Position numbers and translations under genes: made by a program. DNA of 13,380 bases, taken from the NCBI GenBank assembly GCA_002441345.1, contig DJVU01000083.1:2460-15839 (forward strand), given 5' to 3'. Positions 1 to 7,983 of this stretch are shown one piece after another; the stretch's first letter is position 1, and every line of letters begins with the position of its first letter. Under the pieces are notes generated by a model. That model worked only from the letters and a program-made list of their open reading frames with translations. It was not told the origin of the DNA and searched no databases. This DNA comes from Bacteroidales bacterium UBA6248. Lineage in GTDB: Bacteria; Bacteroidota; Bacteroidia; Bacteroidales; Lentimicrobiaceae.

Positions 1-1280
1 GCCTTTTTGATGGCAACGGGATCGAAGACCGGGTGGAGAAGCTCATCGAGTTTGGCCGGCTCGCAGCGGAGCAGTGCTTCCTTCTCGGTGATGATTCCCT
101 GTTTCAGCATATCCATGGCAATCTTAACCATGGCAGCACCGGTACGTTTACCGTTACGGGTCTGCAGCATCCAGAGCTTACCATCCTGAATGGTGAACTC
201 GAGATCCTGCATGTCGCGGTAATGGTCTTCCAGTTTCTGCTGTGTTTCGAGCAATTCCTTGTAAAGAGCCGGCATGGCTTCTTCAAGGGAAGGATAGTTC
301 TTTGCGCGGTCTTTTTCTGTTACGTTGGCAAGTTTGGCCCAGCGTTTCGAACCTTCTTTGGTGATTTGCTGAGGAGTGCGGATTCCGGCAACCACGTCTT
401 CTCCCTGTGCGTTGATCAGATATTCTCCGTTGAAGATATCTTCGCCGGTAGCGGCATCGCGGGTAAAGGCAACTCCGGTTGCTGAATTCTCGCCCATATT
501 GCCGAATACCATTGCCTGAACGTTAACAGCAGTACCCCATTCGGCCGGGATGTTGTTGAGCTTGCGGTAGTATACTGCGCGCTCGTTCATCCAGCTGTCG
601 AAAACAGCCATCACCGAACCCCAGAGCTGCTCCCACGGATCGGTGGGGAAGTCGTGACCGGTAACTTTTTTGACGGCTTTTTTGAAGCGTTTTACAAGCT
701 CCTTCAGGTCGTCAACGGTGAAATCGGTGTCAAGTTCTATTCCCTTTTCTTCCTTCATGTGGTCCATGATCTCTTCAAAGGGGTCGATGTCTTCCTTGGA
801 AGCTGGCTTCATACCCAGAACCACGTCGCCAAACATCTGTACGAAACGGCGGTATGAATCCCATGCAAAACGCTCGTTTCCTGATTTCTTTGCGATTCCG
901 TCAACAGCTTCATCGTTAAGACCAAGATTCAGAACTGTATCCATCATGCCCGGCATTGATGCACGTGCGCCTGAACGAACCGACAGCAGGAGGGGGTTCT
1001 TTTTGTCGCCAAACGTTGAACCCATAATCTTCTCAACGTATTTCACCGCTGCTTCAACCTCGGGGCGGATCATTTCAATCACTTTCTCGCGACCGTAAGT
1101 GTTATAATCGGTGCAAACTTCTGTAGTGATGGTGAATCCCGGAGGTACCGGAACTCCTATAAGGTTCATTTCGGCGAGGTTGGCACCTTTACCGCCAAGC
1201 AGGTTCTTCATAGTGGCGTCACCTTCGGCCTTCTTGTTGCCGTAGGTGTAAACCGACTTTCTGGTCTTTTCTTTTCCCAT
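1..1280 (-). CDS. ppdK: pyruvate, phosphate dikinase, N-terminal part (cut by window edge)
   Basis: The gene encodes the first ~426 residues of an enzyme that interconverts pyruvate + ATP + phosphate and PEP + AMP + diphosphate in the cytosol, at the glycolysis/gluconeogenesis junction. The frame reads backwards from the ATG at 1280 and is open to base 1. Visible motifs are GGKGANLAEM (residues 29-38), VPVPPGFTITT (43-53), VRSGARASMPGMMD (101-114) and, near the window edge, MLQTRNGKRTG. All are typical of the ATP-grasp nucleotide-binding domain of PPDK, and the RNGKRTG form fits PPDK better than PEP synthase. Family members are near 900 residues, so the phosphohistidine and PEP/pyruvate barrel domains lie outside. 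There is no obvious Shine-Dalgarno sequence. A TACCTTTG box about 80 bp upstream is the likely promoter. The truncation is only the window end, not gene damage. Confidence 0.96.
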   Translation of the reverse strand, partial: MGKEKTRKSVYTYGNKKAEGDATMKNLLGGKGANLAEMNLIGVPVPPGFTITTEVCTDYNTYGREKVIEMIRPEVEAAVKYVEKIMGSTFGDKKNPLLLSVRSGARASMPGMMDTVLNLGLNDEAVDGIAKKSGNERFAWDSYRRFVQMFGDVVLGMKPASKEDIDPFEEIMDHMKEEKGIELDTDFTVDDLKELVKRFKKAVKKVTGHDFPTDPWEQLWGSVMAVFDSWMNERAVYYRKLNNIPAEWGTAVNVQAMVFGNMGENSATGVAFTRDAATGEDIFNGEYLINAQGEDVVAGIRTPQQITKEGSKRWAKLANVTEKDRAKNYPSLEEAMPALYKELLETQQKLEDHYRDMQDLEFTIQDGKLWMLQTRNGKRTGAAMVKIAMDMLKQGIITEKEALLRCEPAKLDELLHPVFDPVAIKK

Positions 1281-1360
1281 TTCTCGTAGGTTTTATCTGT
1301 TTTGGTTAAGTTTTATCAAGGCTTGATTTCTTGCAGGTTAGCCCTGCCGGTTTGAGGGCG

Positions 1361-1368
1361 CAAAGGTA
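1361..1368 (-). promoter_or_regulatory. candidate -7 promoter box for ppdK
   Basis: On the minus strand this reads TACCTTTG, a match to the Bacteroidota -7 consensus TAnnTTTG. It lies about 80 bp upstream of the ppdK ATG. No good -33 TTG is found at the usual 19-20 bp spacing; a TTTG occurs about 25 bp upstream. Moderate support. Confidence 0.5.
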
Positions 1369-1427
1369 CAAAAAAAAATTTTTAGCGAATTATCAAAATC
1401 AATGGTTCAGATTCAGACTGTTTTATC

Positions 1428-1461
1428 AAAAAAAAAGAGCCGGAACTTTGCATTCCGGCTC
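1428..1461 (-). terminator. intrinsic terminator of the DUF4476 gene
   Basis: GAGCCGGAA (1437-1445) and TTCCGGCTC (1453-1461) form a perfect 9-bp stem with a 7-nt loop. Read on the minus strand, the stem is followed by a run of nine T (plus-strand A at 1428-1436). It lies 26 bp beyond the DUF4476 stop codon, so it ends that transcript before the ppdK promoter. Confidence 0.9.
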
Positions 1462-1486
1462 CTTGCTGTTTCTTCAAAGTTTTTTA

Positions 1487-2458
1487 TTACCTGCGGAATC
1501 CGCTGATGTATTCGTCAAGCTCTTCTATTGTTGATTCAAAGGTAAAAGCATCGTTCAGCTTATAATAATTGCCGGTATCGAAGGTGTAGCCGTACGCAAA
1601 TTTTGCCAGCTCCAGGCGCGTGTCCTCAAACGAGAACAACAGCATAATCTCTTTAACCTGTGCACTAAGCAGACAATTGGAAGCAATCACCTGTTTCGCA
1701 ATTTTCAGGCGGGTATCGTCGAACGATTTGCTTTCAATTGAGCGCTTTACCTCTTGAAATTCAGCAGGATGCATCGGGTACTGACATCCGGTGGGGCCTG
1801 AATATCCGGGCAGTACATAGGTCTGCTGTGGTGCGGGTTCCGTATAATTTCCACCGCTTGTGGTTGTGGTGGTGTATGTGGTGGTTTGCGATGTGCTTAT
1901 CTGTGAACCCGAAGGTATACCCCCCCCGACATTGATGTTCATGTTAACGCCCAGTGCCGGATCGTTTATGTTGATGCCCATTGATACATTTCCCTGCGGG
2001 TCGGTGATTGTTTCGGTGTAAGTAGTAGTGGTTTGGGTAACAACTGTGGGGGCTGGATCCGGAGCCTGTGTTGTATATACCACTGTCTGTTGGCCGCCGG
2101 CAGGAGGCAAGGCCTGAGCAATCGGCACCTCATTCATCCAGCGCAGCACATACTCGTTTTTGTTGTTCCGTCTGATCGAATAGGTTGTTTCAGTTCCCTG
2201 GTTAAAGGTCAGGGTTTTATCAAGATCGGGTATGCCCTGCAGGTCGAAAATGATTTTTACCTTGTAAGATGGTGCTATCAGGTCGGTAACTTTGATGTTG
2301 GTTTCTGGAGCCGGATTCTGTCGTATACCATTCAGAATCACGCTAAAACGTTCTCCCTGTTCCGTAAAGAAGACGAGATTGGTTTTAAGCTGTGCCATGG
2401 CACCCGGATTCAGAGCCAGTGCTGCCAAAACAAGCAGCAGGGGTAGTCTTTGCTTCAT
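1487..2458 (-). CDS. secreted DUF4476 domain-containing protein
   Basis: A 323-residue protein of unknown function. The N-terminus (MKQRLPLLLVLAALALNPGAMA, written here in two parts: basic MKQR, then a hydrophobic stretch ending AMA) is a signal peptide with likely cleavage near residue 22, so the product is exported. Residues 23-110 form a compact beta-rich-looking region. Residues 120-215 are low-complexity and rich in Thr, Pro, Gly and Asn. The C-terminal ~95 residues resemble DUF4476, with two copies of a helical motif: SFDDTRLKIAKQVI at 245-258 and SFEDTRLELAKFAYG at 276-290. DUF4476 is common in Bacteroidota envelope proteins and has no assigned activity. The gene is monocistronic: it has its own terminator, and 138 bp separate it from the upstream transglycosylase gene. 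I found no clear TAnnTTTG box for it. Confidence 0.85.
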   Translation of the reverse strand: MKQRLPLLLVLAALALNPGAMAQLKTNLVFFTEQGERFSVILNGIRQNPAPETNIKVTDLIAPSYKVKIIFDLQGIPDLDKTLTFNQGTETTYSIRRNNKNEYVLRWMNEVPIAQALPPAGGQQTVVYTTQAPDPAPTVVTQTTTTYTETITDPQGNVSMGININDPALGVNMNINVGGGIPSGSQISTSQTTTYTTTTTSGGNYTEPAPQQTYVLPGYSGPTGCQYPMHPAEFQEVKRSIESKSFDDTRLKIAKQVIASNCLLSAQVKEIMLLFSFEDTRLELAKFAYGYTFDTGNYYKLNDAFTFESTIEELDEYISGFRR

Positions 2459-2596
2459 GTGGATAAAAGGTTTGAGGGTTAGTATGCAGTGATTGACTGT
2501 AAAGCCGGTTCTGAATTAATCAAAGGCCAGCCCGTTTGTAATTCATTGGGTTTGCATTTTATTTCACTTCCAACCTGCCGGCTGTAATCAGAGGCC

Positions 2597-3295
2597 TTAC
2601 AGCTCTACCTTCCCGATCTGGTTCATTACCCGCATAATCCGCGATTGCTTTCGCTGGATGTAGGCTGTCGGAGCCGCAGGGCTCCATCTGCGCGGGTTGG
2701 GCAGTACTGCCGAAATCATTGCTGCTTCGGCCCTGTTCAGAGCTGAAGCAGGCTTCCCGTAATATTTCATGGCGGCCATTTCAACACCGTAAATACCATC
2801 GCCCATCTCAATTACGTTAAGATATACTTCCATGATGCGACGCTTCCCCCAGAAAATTTCGATGAGTCCGGTAAAATAAACTTCCAGCCCCTTCCTTATC
2901 CATGTACGGTCGGGCCACAGAAATACATTTTTGGCGGTTTGCTGAGAAATGGTGCTGGCTCCCAGTTTATGTCTGCGCTTTTTATTGAGTTCCCTGGCTT
3001 TCCGGATGGCTTCAAAATCCAGACCGTGATGTTTCATGAAGTTATTATCCTCTGCAGCCACCACAGCCTGTACCATGTGCGGAGAAATATCCTTCAGCTT
3101 TACCCAGTCACGGCTCAGCCTGGGCTTCTCACCATCCGAAATATGTTCAATTACCCTGATCACCTGCAACGGTGTAAGCGGAGGCCTCAGAAAACGGTAT
3201 AGGATGGTCACCAGCACGGTGGAAAAGAAAAAGAAAAATACAGCAAAGCGGATCAGACGAAACAATTTTCGGGTAACCGACCGGGCTGTAACCAT
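2597..3295 (-). CDS. mtgA: monofunctional biosynthetic peptidoglycan transglycosylase
   Basis: A GT51-family glycosyltransferase that polymerises lipid II into glycan strands at the outer face of the inner membrane. The 232-residue form has one N-terminal membrane helix (about residues 12-34) and then the GT51 domain. Family motifs are AEDNNFMKHHGLD (81-93, catalytic Glu82), GASTISQQTAKN (112-123) and KRRIMEVYLN (151-160). There is no transpeptidase domain, which separates it from class A PBPs. The frame can be extended to an ATG at 3403, but I chose 3295. A TAGGTTTG promoter box at 3323-3330 lies inside the extension, and the added residues do not look like the family. A short hairpin (GCTGTAA/TTACAGC, 2581-2603) overlaps the stop codon but has no T-run. 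Confidence 0.93.
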   Translation of the reverse strand: MVTARSVTRKLFRLIRFAVFFFFFSTVLVTILYRFLRPPLTPLQVIRVIEHISDGEKPRLSRDWVKLKDISPHMVQAVVAAEDNNFMKHHGLDFEAIRKARELNKKRRHKLGASTISQQTAKNVFLWPDRTWIRKGLEVYFTGLIEIFWGKRRIMEVYLNVIEMGDGIYGVEMAAMKYYGKPASALNRAEAAMISAVLPNPRRWSPAAPTAYIQRKQSRIMRVMNQIGKVEL

Positions 3296-3322
3296 CGTTT
3301 TGTTGTAATTTTTCAGGTGATG

Positions 3323-3330
3323 CAAACCTA
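3323..3330 (-). promoter_or_regulatory. -7 promoter box for mtgA; decides its start
   Basis: Minus-strand TAGGTTTG matches TAnnTTTG, with TTTC 19 bp upstream (3350-3353) as a near match to the -33 TTTG. Transcription would start near 3316, about 20 nt before the ATG at 3295. That excludes the longer frame starting at 3403 from this transcript. Confidence 0.6.
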
Positions 3331-3481
3331 TAAAAAAAAATCCATCCCCGAAAGGGGAAAAACCGTAAACAATGCCCGAAATACCTGCGCGCTGAACCGG
3401 CATCCCATTGCTTTTTGCATGGCAAACGAGACTGCTGACACTTGCAGATTCATTTAAACTTACCGTACTTTGCCCGAAAAA

Positions 3482-4717
3482 ATGCAGCCGTTTCTTCCCC
3501 GCCTGTTCTGTCTCGCTACAGGTTTCTGCCTGACGTTTCTTTCAGCCTTTTCTCAGTCGCAAAGCGATGCTTACAGCCTTAAGTTTTCCGGATTTGTAAG
3601 AGCCGATGCCATTTTTGATACGCGTCAGACTGTGGAAGCACGTGAAGGCTTTTTGCTGTTTTACCCGAAAAAACCGGTATACGACCTTAACGGGAAGGAC
3701 ATCAACGACCGCCCTGCCTTTAACCAGTATGCAATGACAACCCGCATCAACGCTACGGCGAGCGGACCCGATGTGCTGGGGGCCAAAGTGAAAGCATTCA
3801 TAGAGGGCGATTTTACGGGCGCATCCAATGCTGACAATAACAGCATGCGCCTGCGTCACGGTTTCATTTCCCTGCAATGGACAAAAACCCGTCTGATGCT
3901 CGGACAATACTGGCACCCTCTCGATCTTCCCGAAATGATCCCCAACGTGCTGTCGCTCAATACCGGTGCCCCATTTCATTCCTTCAGCCGCCAGCCTCAG
4001 GTAAGGGTCGATTATAAAACAGGGAAGATCAACCTTGCGGCCGTAGCTGCCTCTCAGCGCGATTATGTAAACAATGGTCCACAGGGCAGTACCTCGGTGT
4101 ATCTTCGCAACAGCGTGATTCCCAACCTGCACGGACAAATACGGTATAAGAGCTCTGCCTTGTTTGCCGGTGCAGGCCTGGATTATAAAAAACTGACACC
4201 CAGACTGGTAACCGATAGTATGTACAGTACCCGGGAATCTCTGAACTGCCTTTCATACACCGCCTTCGTTTCGTGGAATCCCGGCAGGGCATCCGTCAAA
4301 GCGCAGTACGTTTACGGTCAGGCGCTCAACGACCACCTTATGATGGGCGGCTTCGGCGTTAGTCATACCGATCCGCTTACGCACAAACGCACCTACAGCC
4401 CGCTGAATTATCATTCCGTGTGGGTAAATACCCAGCTCAGCTTCGGGCACTGGCAACCTTCGCTGTTTGCCGGTTTCACTGCGAACAGCGGTTCCCGGGA
4501 GGTGCTGACAGGCCCTGTTTATGCCAGGGATGCCGATATCGGGTACGTATACCGTATGGCACCTATGATTACATATGTAAACGGTAGATTCAGCTTTATG
4601 GCAGAGGTGGAATATACAGCGGCGGCATACGGTGAAAACGATGCTTATTATAAGGTTGTCCGCAGCCGGGAGACCGGAAATCTTCGCATCGGGATGGGCG
4701 CGGTATACAGTTTTTGA
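3482..4717 (+). CDS. predicted outer-membrane beta-barrel (porin-like) protein
   Basis: A 411-residue exported protein of no known specificity. It starts with a signal peptide (basic start, hydrophobic core, then SAFSQS with likely cleavage around residues 24-28). The mature part opens with LKFSGFVRADAIFDTRQ and continues as alternating amphipathic strands separated by polar turns, rich in Tyr, Arg and Asn. It ends in aromatic Phe (GMGAVYSF), the usual beta-signal of outer-membrane barrels. A segment resembling LGQYWHPLDLPEMIPN is reminiscent of DcaP-like/porin families, but I cannot assign a substrate. The start is ATG 3482; an in-frame TTG at 3470 lies within a GTACTTTG promoter-like word and is unlikely to be used. 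The gene is divergent from mtgA and converges on the TrmH-family gene with only 15 bp between stops. Confidence 0.8.
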   Translation: MQPFLPRLFCLATGFCLTFLSAFSQSQSDAYSLKFSGFVRADAIFDTRQTVEAREGFLLFYPKKPVYDLNGKDINDRPAFNQYAMTTRINATASGPDVLGAKVKAFIEGDFTGASNADNNSMRLRHGFISLQWTKTRLMLGQYWHPLDLPEMIPNVLSLNTGAPFHSFSRQPQVRVDYKTGKINLAAVAASQRDYVNNGPQGSTSVYLRNSVIPNLHGQIRYKSSALFAGAGLDYKKLTPRLVTDSMYSTRESLNCLSYTAFVSWNPGRASVKAQYVYGQALNDHLMMGGFGVSHTDPLTHKRTYSPLNYHSVWVNTQLSFGHWQPSLFAGFTANSGSREVLTGPVYARDADIGYVYRMAPMITYVNGRFSFMAEVEYTAAAYGENDAYYKVVRSRETGNLRIGMGAVYSF

Positions 4718-4732
4718 ATTCGTAATTAGAGG

Positions 4733-5539
4733 TTAACGTGGGTTTTGAGTCTCAAACCCCCGCTGCCGCATGGCTTCAAATACGAGTATGGCTGCGGAAA
4801 CCGATACATTCAGCGAATCAATGCTGCCGAGCATAGGGATGATGATGCGCTCATCGCAGAAGCCGATCCAGTTTTTCGTCAGACCGTCGGCTTCCGTTCC
4901 CATTACAAAGGCTGTTGCTCCCAGGTAGTTATGCTGATGGTACGGTGAAGAGGCCTGTAATTCTGCTGCAAAGGTCCGTATGTTCTTTTCTCTGAGCCAT
5001 TGCTGGGCTTCGGCGGTGGTACAGGCGACTACCTGTTGCGAAAAAACGCATCCCACTCCCGAGCGGATGACGTTCGGGTTGTAGATGTCGGTGAGCGGGT
5101 CGCAAACGATCACGGCATCCAGGCGGGCAGCATCGGCCGTACGCAGAACGGCACCCAGATTCCCGGGTTTTTCAACCGATTCAAGGACCAGGATAAGGGG
5201 GTCGGGTCGTAATACCACATTGCTCAGGCTAAGCCAGCGGGGGCGGAGCAGAGCGATAAAGCCATCCGAGCCATCGCGGTAAGCAAGCTTTTCAAAAACC
5301 GACTGACTCACCTCGGTTAACCGTGCTTCCGGGGTAAGAAAGGAAAAGCTGCGGCGGTCACCGATTTCCGGACAGAAATACAGCTCACTGATTGAAAATC
5401 CATTTTCAACTGCAATACGGATTTCGCGTAGCCCTTCAACCACAACCAGATTTTGTTTCTTTCGCTCCCTCGATTTCTGCTGCAGCAGCAACAGGTTTTT
5501 TATTCTTGCATTTTGCGGACTTGTAATGAGTTCTGACAT
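4733..5539 (-). CDS. TrmH/SpoU-family RNA 2'-O-methyltransferase
   Basis: A 268-residue SPOUT-fold enzyme expected to transfer methyl from SAM to a ribose 2'-OH in rRNA or tRNA. All three SpoU motifs are present: EKPGNLGAVLRTADA (123-137), VMGTEADGL (212-220) and IPMLGSIDSLNVSVSAAI (234-251, the knot-forming C-terminus). The N-terminal ~100 residues (ITSPQNARIKNLLLL...) match the SpoU substrate-binding domain. Substrate is not determinable; RlmB, TrmH and TsnR-like proteins share these motifs. The frame extends to 5581, but Met at 5539 is preferred because the family begins there and a TAATTTTG box at 5560-5567 lies in the extension. The 5' end faces the divergent methyltransferase gene at 5629, so two RNA-methylation genes share one intergenic region. 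Confidence 0.9.
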   Translation of the reverse strand: MSELITSPQNARIKNLLLLQQKSRERKKQNLVVVEGLREIRIAVENGFSISELYFCPEIGDRRSFSFLTPEARLTEVSQSVFEKLAYRDGSDGFIALLRPRWLSLSNVVLRPDPLILVLESVEKPGNLGAVLRTADAARLDAVIVCDPLTDIYNPNVIRSGVGCVFSQQVVACTTAEAQQWLREKNIRTFAAELQASSPYHQHNYLGATAFVMGTEADGLTKNWIGFCDERIIIPMLGSIDSLNVSVSAAILVFEAMRQRGFETQNPR

Positions 5540-5559
5540 CGCGGAGGGGATTGACTCGA

Positions 5560-5567
5560 CAAAATTA
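5560..5567 (-). promoter_or_regulatory. -7 promoter box for the TrmH-family gene
   Basis: Minus-strand TAATTTTG fits TAnnTTTG, with TCTG about 19 bp upstream as a poor -33. The predicted start of transcription is about 14 nt before ATG 5539. A one-mismatch plus-strand box (CATCTTTG, 5579-5586) could serve the divergent gene, so the two promoters would lie almost back to back. Confidence 0.5.
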
Positions 5568-5628
5568 GGGAAAATTCGCATCTTTGCAGAATCGCAGGAT
5601 AACCCTGCCGGATAAAGACCACCGGCCT

Positions 5629-6504
5629 ATGATAAAGTTACTGACCCCCGTTCACTGGAAAGATTACGAACTGATCGATTCCGGGAATTTCGAGAAGTTG
5701 GAGCGCTTCGGCAATCAGGTGCTCATCCGGCCTGAGCCTCAGGCAGTGTGGGATAAGTCTCTTGAAGAAAGCGAATGGATACAGAAGTCGCAGGCCACAT
5801 TCCGAAAAGAAAAAAGCGATCCCGAAAAAGGGAGATGGATGCTGAACAAAGGTTGCCGCGAGCAGTGGCAGATCGCTTATAGCTACAGGGGAATGAATAT
5901 TCGGATGCGACTGGGGCTTACCAGTTTCCGTCACATTGGTGTTTTTCCGGAACAGGGGGATAACTGGGACTTTATTTTCGACCGCATCAAATCCATGAAA
6001 ATGACCCGGCCAAAGGTGCTTAATCTGTTTGCCTATACCGGCGGTGCTTCTCTTGCAGCCTGTGCCGCAGGTGCCGAAGTGGTGCATGTGGATTCGGTGA
6101 AACCCGTAATTACCTGGGCCCGCGAAAATATGGAACTCAGCGGCCTTGACGGCATCCGTTGGGTGGTTGAGGATGCGCTGAAGTTCGTGAAACGGGAGGT
6201 GCGCCGGGGAAATCGTTACCAGGGCATCATTCTCGATCCTCCGGCATACGGACGCGGTGCCGACGGCGAAAAATGGGTGCTGGAAGAAAACATAGGCGAG
6301 ATGCTGAAGCTCTGCAGCGATTTGCTCGATACGCAGGAGAATTTTTTCATTATGAGCCTTTACTCCATGGGATTCTCCTCCCTGATAAGTGAGAACCTGG
6401 TGCATTCCGTTTTTGAAAAACGCGACGGCATTGAGTCGGGAGAACTTTTTCTGCCGGATGCATTCGGAAAGAAACTTCCGCTCGGAACAGTGGTGCGTTT
6501 CTAA
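5629..6504 (+). CDS. class I SAM-dependent RNA methyltransferase (RlmI/RlmK-like)
   Basis: A 291-residue Rossmann-fold methyltransferase. Motif I is VLNLFAYTGGASL (130-142), followed by the acidic HVDSVK (153-158). Motif IV is LDPPAYGRG (202-210), a DPPxY signature typical of the RlmI/RlmK/RlmL C5-cytosine and N2-guanine rRNA methyltransferase group. The ~120 residues ahead of the fold (HWKDYELIDSGNFEKLERFG) match the N-terminal part of the Bacteroidota members annotated as class I rRNA methyltransferases. The methylated base cannot be named. I chose ATG 5629; the frame is open back to a TTG at 5584 that overlaps the promoter-like CATCTTTG word. Its TAA overlaps the TAG of the opposing cysteine-cluster gene by three bases (shared CTAA at 6501-6504). 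Confidence 0.88.
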   Translation: MIKLLTPVHWKDYELIDSGNFEKLERFGNQVLIRPEPQAVWDKSLEESEWIQKSQATFRKEKSDPEKGRWMLNKGCREQWQIAYSYRGMNIRMRLGLTSFRHIGVFPEQGDNWDFIFDRIKSMKMTRPKVLNLFAYTGGASLAACAAGAEVVHVDSVKPVITWARENMELSGLDGIRWVVEDALKFVKREVRRGNRYQGIILDPPAYGRGADGEKWVLEENIGEMLKLCSDLLDTQENFFIMSLYSMGFSSLISENLVHSVFEKRDGIESGELFLPDAFGKKLPLGTVVRF

Positions 6505-7037
6505 GCCTGCTCCAGCTTTTTCAGGATGGCGAATACTACCGGACAGACTTCCGCATTTTTCAGCGAAAGCGATAGGATCTGATAAAAGCGCGTGCGGTCG
6601 GTATGCGGATACTCCCGGCAGGCTCTCGGGCGGTGGCTATAGATGCTGCAATAATTCCCGCTGTCGATAAAAGGGCAGGGAGCCTGCCGGAATACGTAAT
6701 CGCCCTCTTCGTCCAGGTGCAGGTATGTTTCAACGACTGCTGAAGGTCTGATTTTCAGTTTCACTGCCATTTCGTTTACATCGCTGTGGCGGATGGCAGG
6801 GCTTATGCTGCGGCAGCAGTTGGCACAGTTCAGGCAGTCGTAAACGCTGAAGGCCTCGTCGTGCAGCCGGTGCACCAGGTCGTCGAGATTGCGGGGGTTT
6901 ATGGACTGCATCCGGCGGATGCTGCTTTTCAGCACGGCTGCATGGGTTCGGACAAGCTGTTTCAACGCTGCAGGTGCCGGAATATCGGCGCGTGAAACGG
7001 TAATTTTAGCTGAAGCCCCTTTGCCGCTTGATTTCAT
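6501..7037 (-). CDS. YkgJ-family cysteine-cluster protein
   Basis: A 178-residue protein of the CxxxCxxC (putative zinc/iron-chelating) family. The cluster is CLNCANCC (Cys68, 71, 74, 75), followed by CPFIDSGNYC (Cys121, 130), RPRACREYPHTD (Cys140) and a last Cys165. That spacing of eight cysteines is characteristic of a metal-bound, possibly Fe-S, fold. The biochemical role is unknown. The ATG at 7037 lies inside the last codons of the upstream J-domain gene (32-bp overlap), which indicates a co-transcribed, probably translationally coupled pair. The N-terminal ~20 residues are poorly conserved in type, but no better start exists before Met43, which would cut into the family region. There is no terminator: the gene runs straight into the convergent methyltransferase stop. 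Confidence 0.85.
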   Translation of the reverse strand: MKSSGKGASAKITVSRADIPAPAALKQLVRTHAAVLKSSIRRMQSINPRNLDDLVHRLHDEAFSVYDCLNCANCCRSISPAIRHSDVNEMAVKLKIRPSAVVETYLHLDEEGDYVFRQAPCPFIDSGNYCSIYSHRPRACREYPHTDRTRFYQILSLSLKNAEVCPVVFAILKKLEQA

Positions 7038-7737
7038 TGTAAGCTTCGTTCAGTTGCTGGAATTTCTCTTTTGCAGCTTTCTGCACATCTTCCCCAAGGT
7101 GAGCTACCTTGTCGGGATGGTATTTGAGGGCCATTTTGCGGTAGGCCTTTTTCACTTCCTCGTCGCTTGCACCGGATGAAATTTCGAGGATCTGATACAT
7201 GCTGGCGTTGTCGCGGATAAACATTGCCCGGATGGAATCAAAGTCTTTGGGACGAATGCCCATCTTAAGGCAGACATGACGGAGTACTTCCGCTTCAGCA
7301 GCCTGGGGCTGGCCGTCGGCCGATGCAATTCCGAAAAGGAAATGTACGAGCTGAAGCCTCGACGGGTATTCCATATTTTCCTGGATCTGTTCGCATATTT
7401 CATCCACATCCAGGTCCTGCCTTAAAATCTCCCGCAGCAGGAGCAGTAGCCGTTCTGCTTCCGTTTCGCCGAAGCTGGTCAGCAGAAAGCGTTTTACGTA
7501 GTCGAGTTCCGATTTCAGGATACGTCCATCGGCTTTCATAATGGCGGCAATAAGCACCAGCAGGCTAACCTTGAAGTCGCCTTCCTGGGTAGGAGTGAAG
7601 CCCTTGTATTCGTATTCGCCCCGGTTCATGCTGTCGAATATGGATCCGAACACAAAGCCGAGTATCCCGCCTATGGGGCCTCCCAGGGCCCAGCCCAGTC
7701 CGCCGCCAATCCATTTGCCAAACGATGAGAAGTTCAT
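7006..7737 (-). CDS. TerB-like / J-domain membrane co-chaperone (DjlA-like)
   Basis: A 243-residue protein with the DjlA layout. A glycine-rich hydrophobic segment (residues ~10-34, GGGLGWALGGPIGGILGFVF) is the likely membrane anchor. An acidic-helical TerB domain follows (~53-170, with MKADGRILKSEL and IASADGQ, the two metal-site-like AxADG motifs). A C-terminal J domain (~179-243) contains the essential HPD (207-209, in KYHPDK). It should stimulate the ATPase of DnaK at the cytoplasmic face of the inner membrane. The start is ATG 7737; the frame is open to 7830, but the added residues look unlike the family and the N-terminus MNFSSFGKWIGGG does match. A TACCTTTG box at 7841-7848 lies upstream. 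It is the first gene of a two-gene unit with the cysteine-cluster gene. Confidence 0.88.
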   Translation of the reverse strand: MNFSSFGKWIGGGLGWALGGPIGGILGFVFGSIFDSMNRGEYEYKGFTPTQEGDFKVSLLVLIAAIMKADGRILKSELDYVKRFLLTSFGETEAERLLLLLREILRQDLDVDEICEQIQENMEYPSRLQLVHFLFGIASADGQPQAAEAEVLRHVCLKMGIRPKDFDSIRAMFIRDNASMYQILEISSGASDEEVKKAYRKMALKYHPDKVAHLGEDVQKAAKEKFQQLNEAYNEIKRQRGFS

Positions 7738-7840
7738 GATTGAACTTTTAGGTATCCGATAAACTGTTTTTTTTACTATAGTGCATTTGCCTGCCGGGTT
7801 TGTTCCGGCAACCGGGTAATGCAGGTGCATACACAGGGTG

Positions 7841-7848
7841 CAAAGGTA
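7841..7848 (-). promoter_or_regulatory. -7 promoter box for the J-domain / cysteine-cluster unit
   Basis: Minus-strand TACCTTTG is an exact TAnnTTTG match about 104 bp upstream of ATG 7737, giving a leader of roughly 95 nt. No -33 TTG at normal spacing. It lies between the gene and the terminator of the preceding lysine operon. Confidence 0.5.
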
Positions 7849-7921
7849 TTAAAAGATTATTCATGCAGGCTGTGCCGGAAAACGATTGATTTTTGCCTTT
7901 CCGATGAATCAATTGAAATGC

Positions 7922-7959
7922 AAAAGCCGGAACCTGTGTTTGATCTGGTTCCGGCTTTT
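7922..7959 (-). terminator. hairpin terminator of the lysine-degradation operon
   Basis: AAAAGCCGGAACC (7922-7934) and GGTTCCGGCTTTT (7947-7959) form a perfect 13-bp stem with a 12-nt loop, 24 bp beyond the saccharopine dehydrogenase stop. On the minus strand the stem ends in TTTT and then GCATTTC. It is near-symmetrical and could work in either direction, but only the minus-strand operon needs it. Confidence 0.85.
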
Positions 7960-7983
7960 CCTGTGCGCATCTGCGGTCAGCGC

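Noticed and set aside
33..485. 150-codon plus-strand frame and others opposite ppdK
   Set aside because: The minus-strand frame encodes unmistakable PPDK motifs throughout, so these are shadows.
3542..4138. 198-codon minus-strand frame within the outer-membrane protein gene
   Set aside because: No motif. The plus-strand frame has a signal peptide and a barrel-type C-terminus.
5638..6405. 255-codon minus-strand frame opposite the SAM-dependent methyltransferase
   Set aside because: Long, but without family motifs. The plus-strand frame carries methyltransferase motifs I and IV.
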